This document shows positions 5,806 to 6,613 of a DNA stretch of 6,613 nucleotides, piece by piece. Source of the DNA: Phycisphaerales bacterium (GTDB taxonomy: Bacteria > Planctomycetota > Phycisphaerae > Sedimentisphaerales > Anaerobacaceae). The first letter of the stretch is position 1. Every line of letters begins with the position of its first letter. The stretch is taken from contig DQCG01000331.1 of the NCBI GenBank assembly GCA_003533825.1, positions 1-6,613 on the forward strand. The letters are read 5' to 3'. The notes below the pieces were generated by a model. The model was given only the letters and a program-made list of their open reading frames with translations. It made no database searches and had not been told where the DNA came from. A program made the position numbers and the translations under genes.

Positions 5806-6613
5806 ATGTATAGAAAAGGGATTCTTTTAGTTTCTTTTGTTTTAGCGCTGATTCTCAGCGGCAACATTCAGGCCGAAGACCTGAATCCGCCGGACTTCGC
5901 CGGTGCCGACGGTTGGTGTGCTGCCGTGTGGGAATTTGATGTAGAGCCTCACGAACCTACTCATTTTGCCTATAAACCAGAGCTGCAAGATCCTGAATTT
6001 CTCATCGATGGAATAGTTGAAGGATGGTGGAACGAAGGAGCACAGGTTCTCGAAGCATCGGGAGAGGGCCGTTTCTATTTGCCTGCTCCGGGAAGTGATG
6101 GCGGAACGATGACTATGAATATCCAAATTACATGGGAAGGTGGCGGAGACGTTTGGGCCTTCCCCGAAGTCTGGTCGGCTCCCGATGATGAAGGCGGCGA
6201 TTATCTCGGAGGAAACGAAGGCATCGACCCGGAAATCACCAACCTTGGCAACGGAATGTGGCACGGAACATGGCTTGGAGACGTCAGCAGTGTTGGAGAG
6301 TATGTTGTTGCTCTGATAGGCGGCGAAGGAGTTGCTTTCCACCAGTTGGTCGTCGATGCGGTCGTTCATGATGGCGTGCCGCCTGTGGGGACAGGACTGC
6401 GGTCGGGAGCACCTGAACGCGGACCCGCTACAAATCCGAATCCGAGCGACGAAGCGACCCTCGCCGAGAGGGATGTGGCACTAACCTGGAGTCCGGGTGT
6501 TTTTGCTGCAACTCACAATGTCTATTTTGGCACCGACTTCGACGACGTCAACGACGCCGATACGAATAGTGCCCTACTTGTAAATCCCAGCCAGACCGGC
6601 ACGATTTACGATC
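5806..6613 (+). CDS. Secreted modular protein, N-terminal part (3' end beyond window)
   Basis: The frame stays open to the window edge, giving 269 residues and no stop, so the gene is partial. Residues 1-23 form a clear Sec signal peptide: basic YRK, a hydrophobic core (ILLVSFVLALIL), and a cut after Gln-Ala at 23 before EDLNPPDF. Residues 24 to about 190 are acidic and rich in Gly, Trp and aromatic residues (for example WCAAVWEFD and MWHGTWLGDV). They look like a beta-sheet domain whose opening 'DLxPP' resembles the first module of many large exported Phycisphaerae proteins. Residues 208-250 (ATNPNPSDEATLAERD, VALTWSPG, THNVYFGTDFDDVNDA) are the Fn3-like module that in these organisms often precedes LamG or carbohydrate-binding domains. 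This comparison is from memory. It is transcribed divergently from the symporter. A role at polysaccharides or the cell surface is plausible, but no catalytic domain is visible in the part present. Confidence 0.88.
   Translation, partial: MYRKGILLVSFVLALILSGNIQAEDLNPPDFAGADGWCAAVWEFDVEPHEPTHFAYKPELQDPEFLIDGIVEGWWNEGAQVLEASGEGRFYLPAPGSDGGTMTMNIQITWEGGGDVWAFPEVWSAPDDEGGDYLGGNEGIDPEITNLGNGMWHGTWLGDVSSVGEYVVALIGGEGVAFHQLVVDAVVHDGVPPVGTGLRSGAPERGPATNPNPSDEATLAERDVALTWSPGVFAATHNVYFGTDFDDVNDADTNSALLVNPSQTGTIYD

Noticed and set aside
5842..6369. 175-residue open frame on the - strand
   Set aside because: It lies antisense to the secreted protein, which has a perfect Shine-Dalgarno sequence, signal peptide and recognisable module. 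The - strand frame has no start signal or motif.
1..6613. CRISPR array, tRNA, rRNA, transposon ends or a defence system
   Set aside because: No regularly spaced direct repeats, cloverleaf-like segments, transposase motifs or nuclease-type proteins were seen on either strand.

Overview
The window looks like chromosomal DNA from a planctomycete, most likely of the class Phycisphaerae. The basis is protein style, recognised from memory and not by search. Three genes encode stand-alone prepilin-type proteins with the processing motif G|F(T/S)L(I/V)EL. Two of these end in a 'VRK-G-KELWTL-W ... W-R--KDY' tail that I associate with this group. The secreted protein at the right edge carries the 'NPNPSDEATLAERDVALTWSPG...HNVYFGT..DDVNDA' type of module, which is very common in large exported proteins of Phycisphaerae.

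Layout. Bases 1-183 hold an inverted repeat and a near-consensus promoter in front of pseudopilin-like gene A (184-999, +). Its paralogue, gene B (1154-2053, -), faces it tail to tail across a 154-bp gap that holds a GC-rich palindrome. A 642-bp AT-rich stretch with no convincing gene (2054-2695) separates gene B from the divergent pseudopilin-like gene C (2696-3523, +), which has its own promoter. Gene C converges with only 24 bp of spacing on a 678-residue sodium/solute symporter (3548-5584, -). A 221-bp divergent intergenic region leads to a secreted protein (5806 to the window edge, +) with a signal peptide, a perfect Shine-Dalgarno sequence and a good promoter; its 3' end is cut off.

How the parts may work together. 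No two neighbouring genes here share a strand, so none form an operon; every gene must be transcribed on its own. A Na+-coupled, possibly sugar-type transporter, envelope-anchored pseudopilin-like proteins and a modular secreted protein would fit a polysaccharide- or carbohydrate-scavenging neighbourhood. No hydrolase, sulfatase or regulator is present to confirm that. The most interesting single observation is a roughly 140-residue, predicted periplasmic insertion in the symporter that appears to be built from short degenerate repeats. I see no CRISPR array, tRNA, rRNA, transposase, integrase or defence gene.
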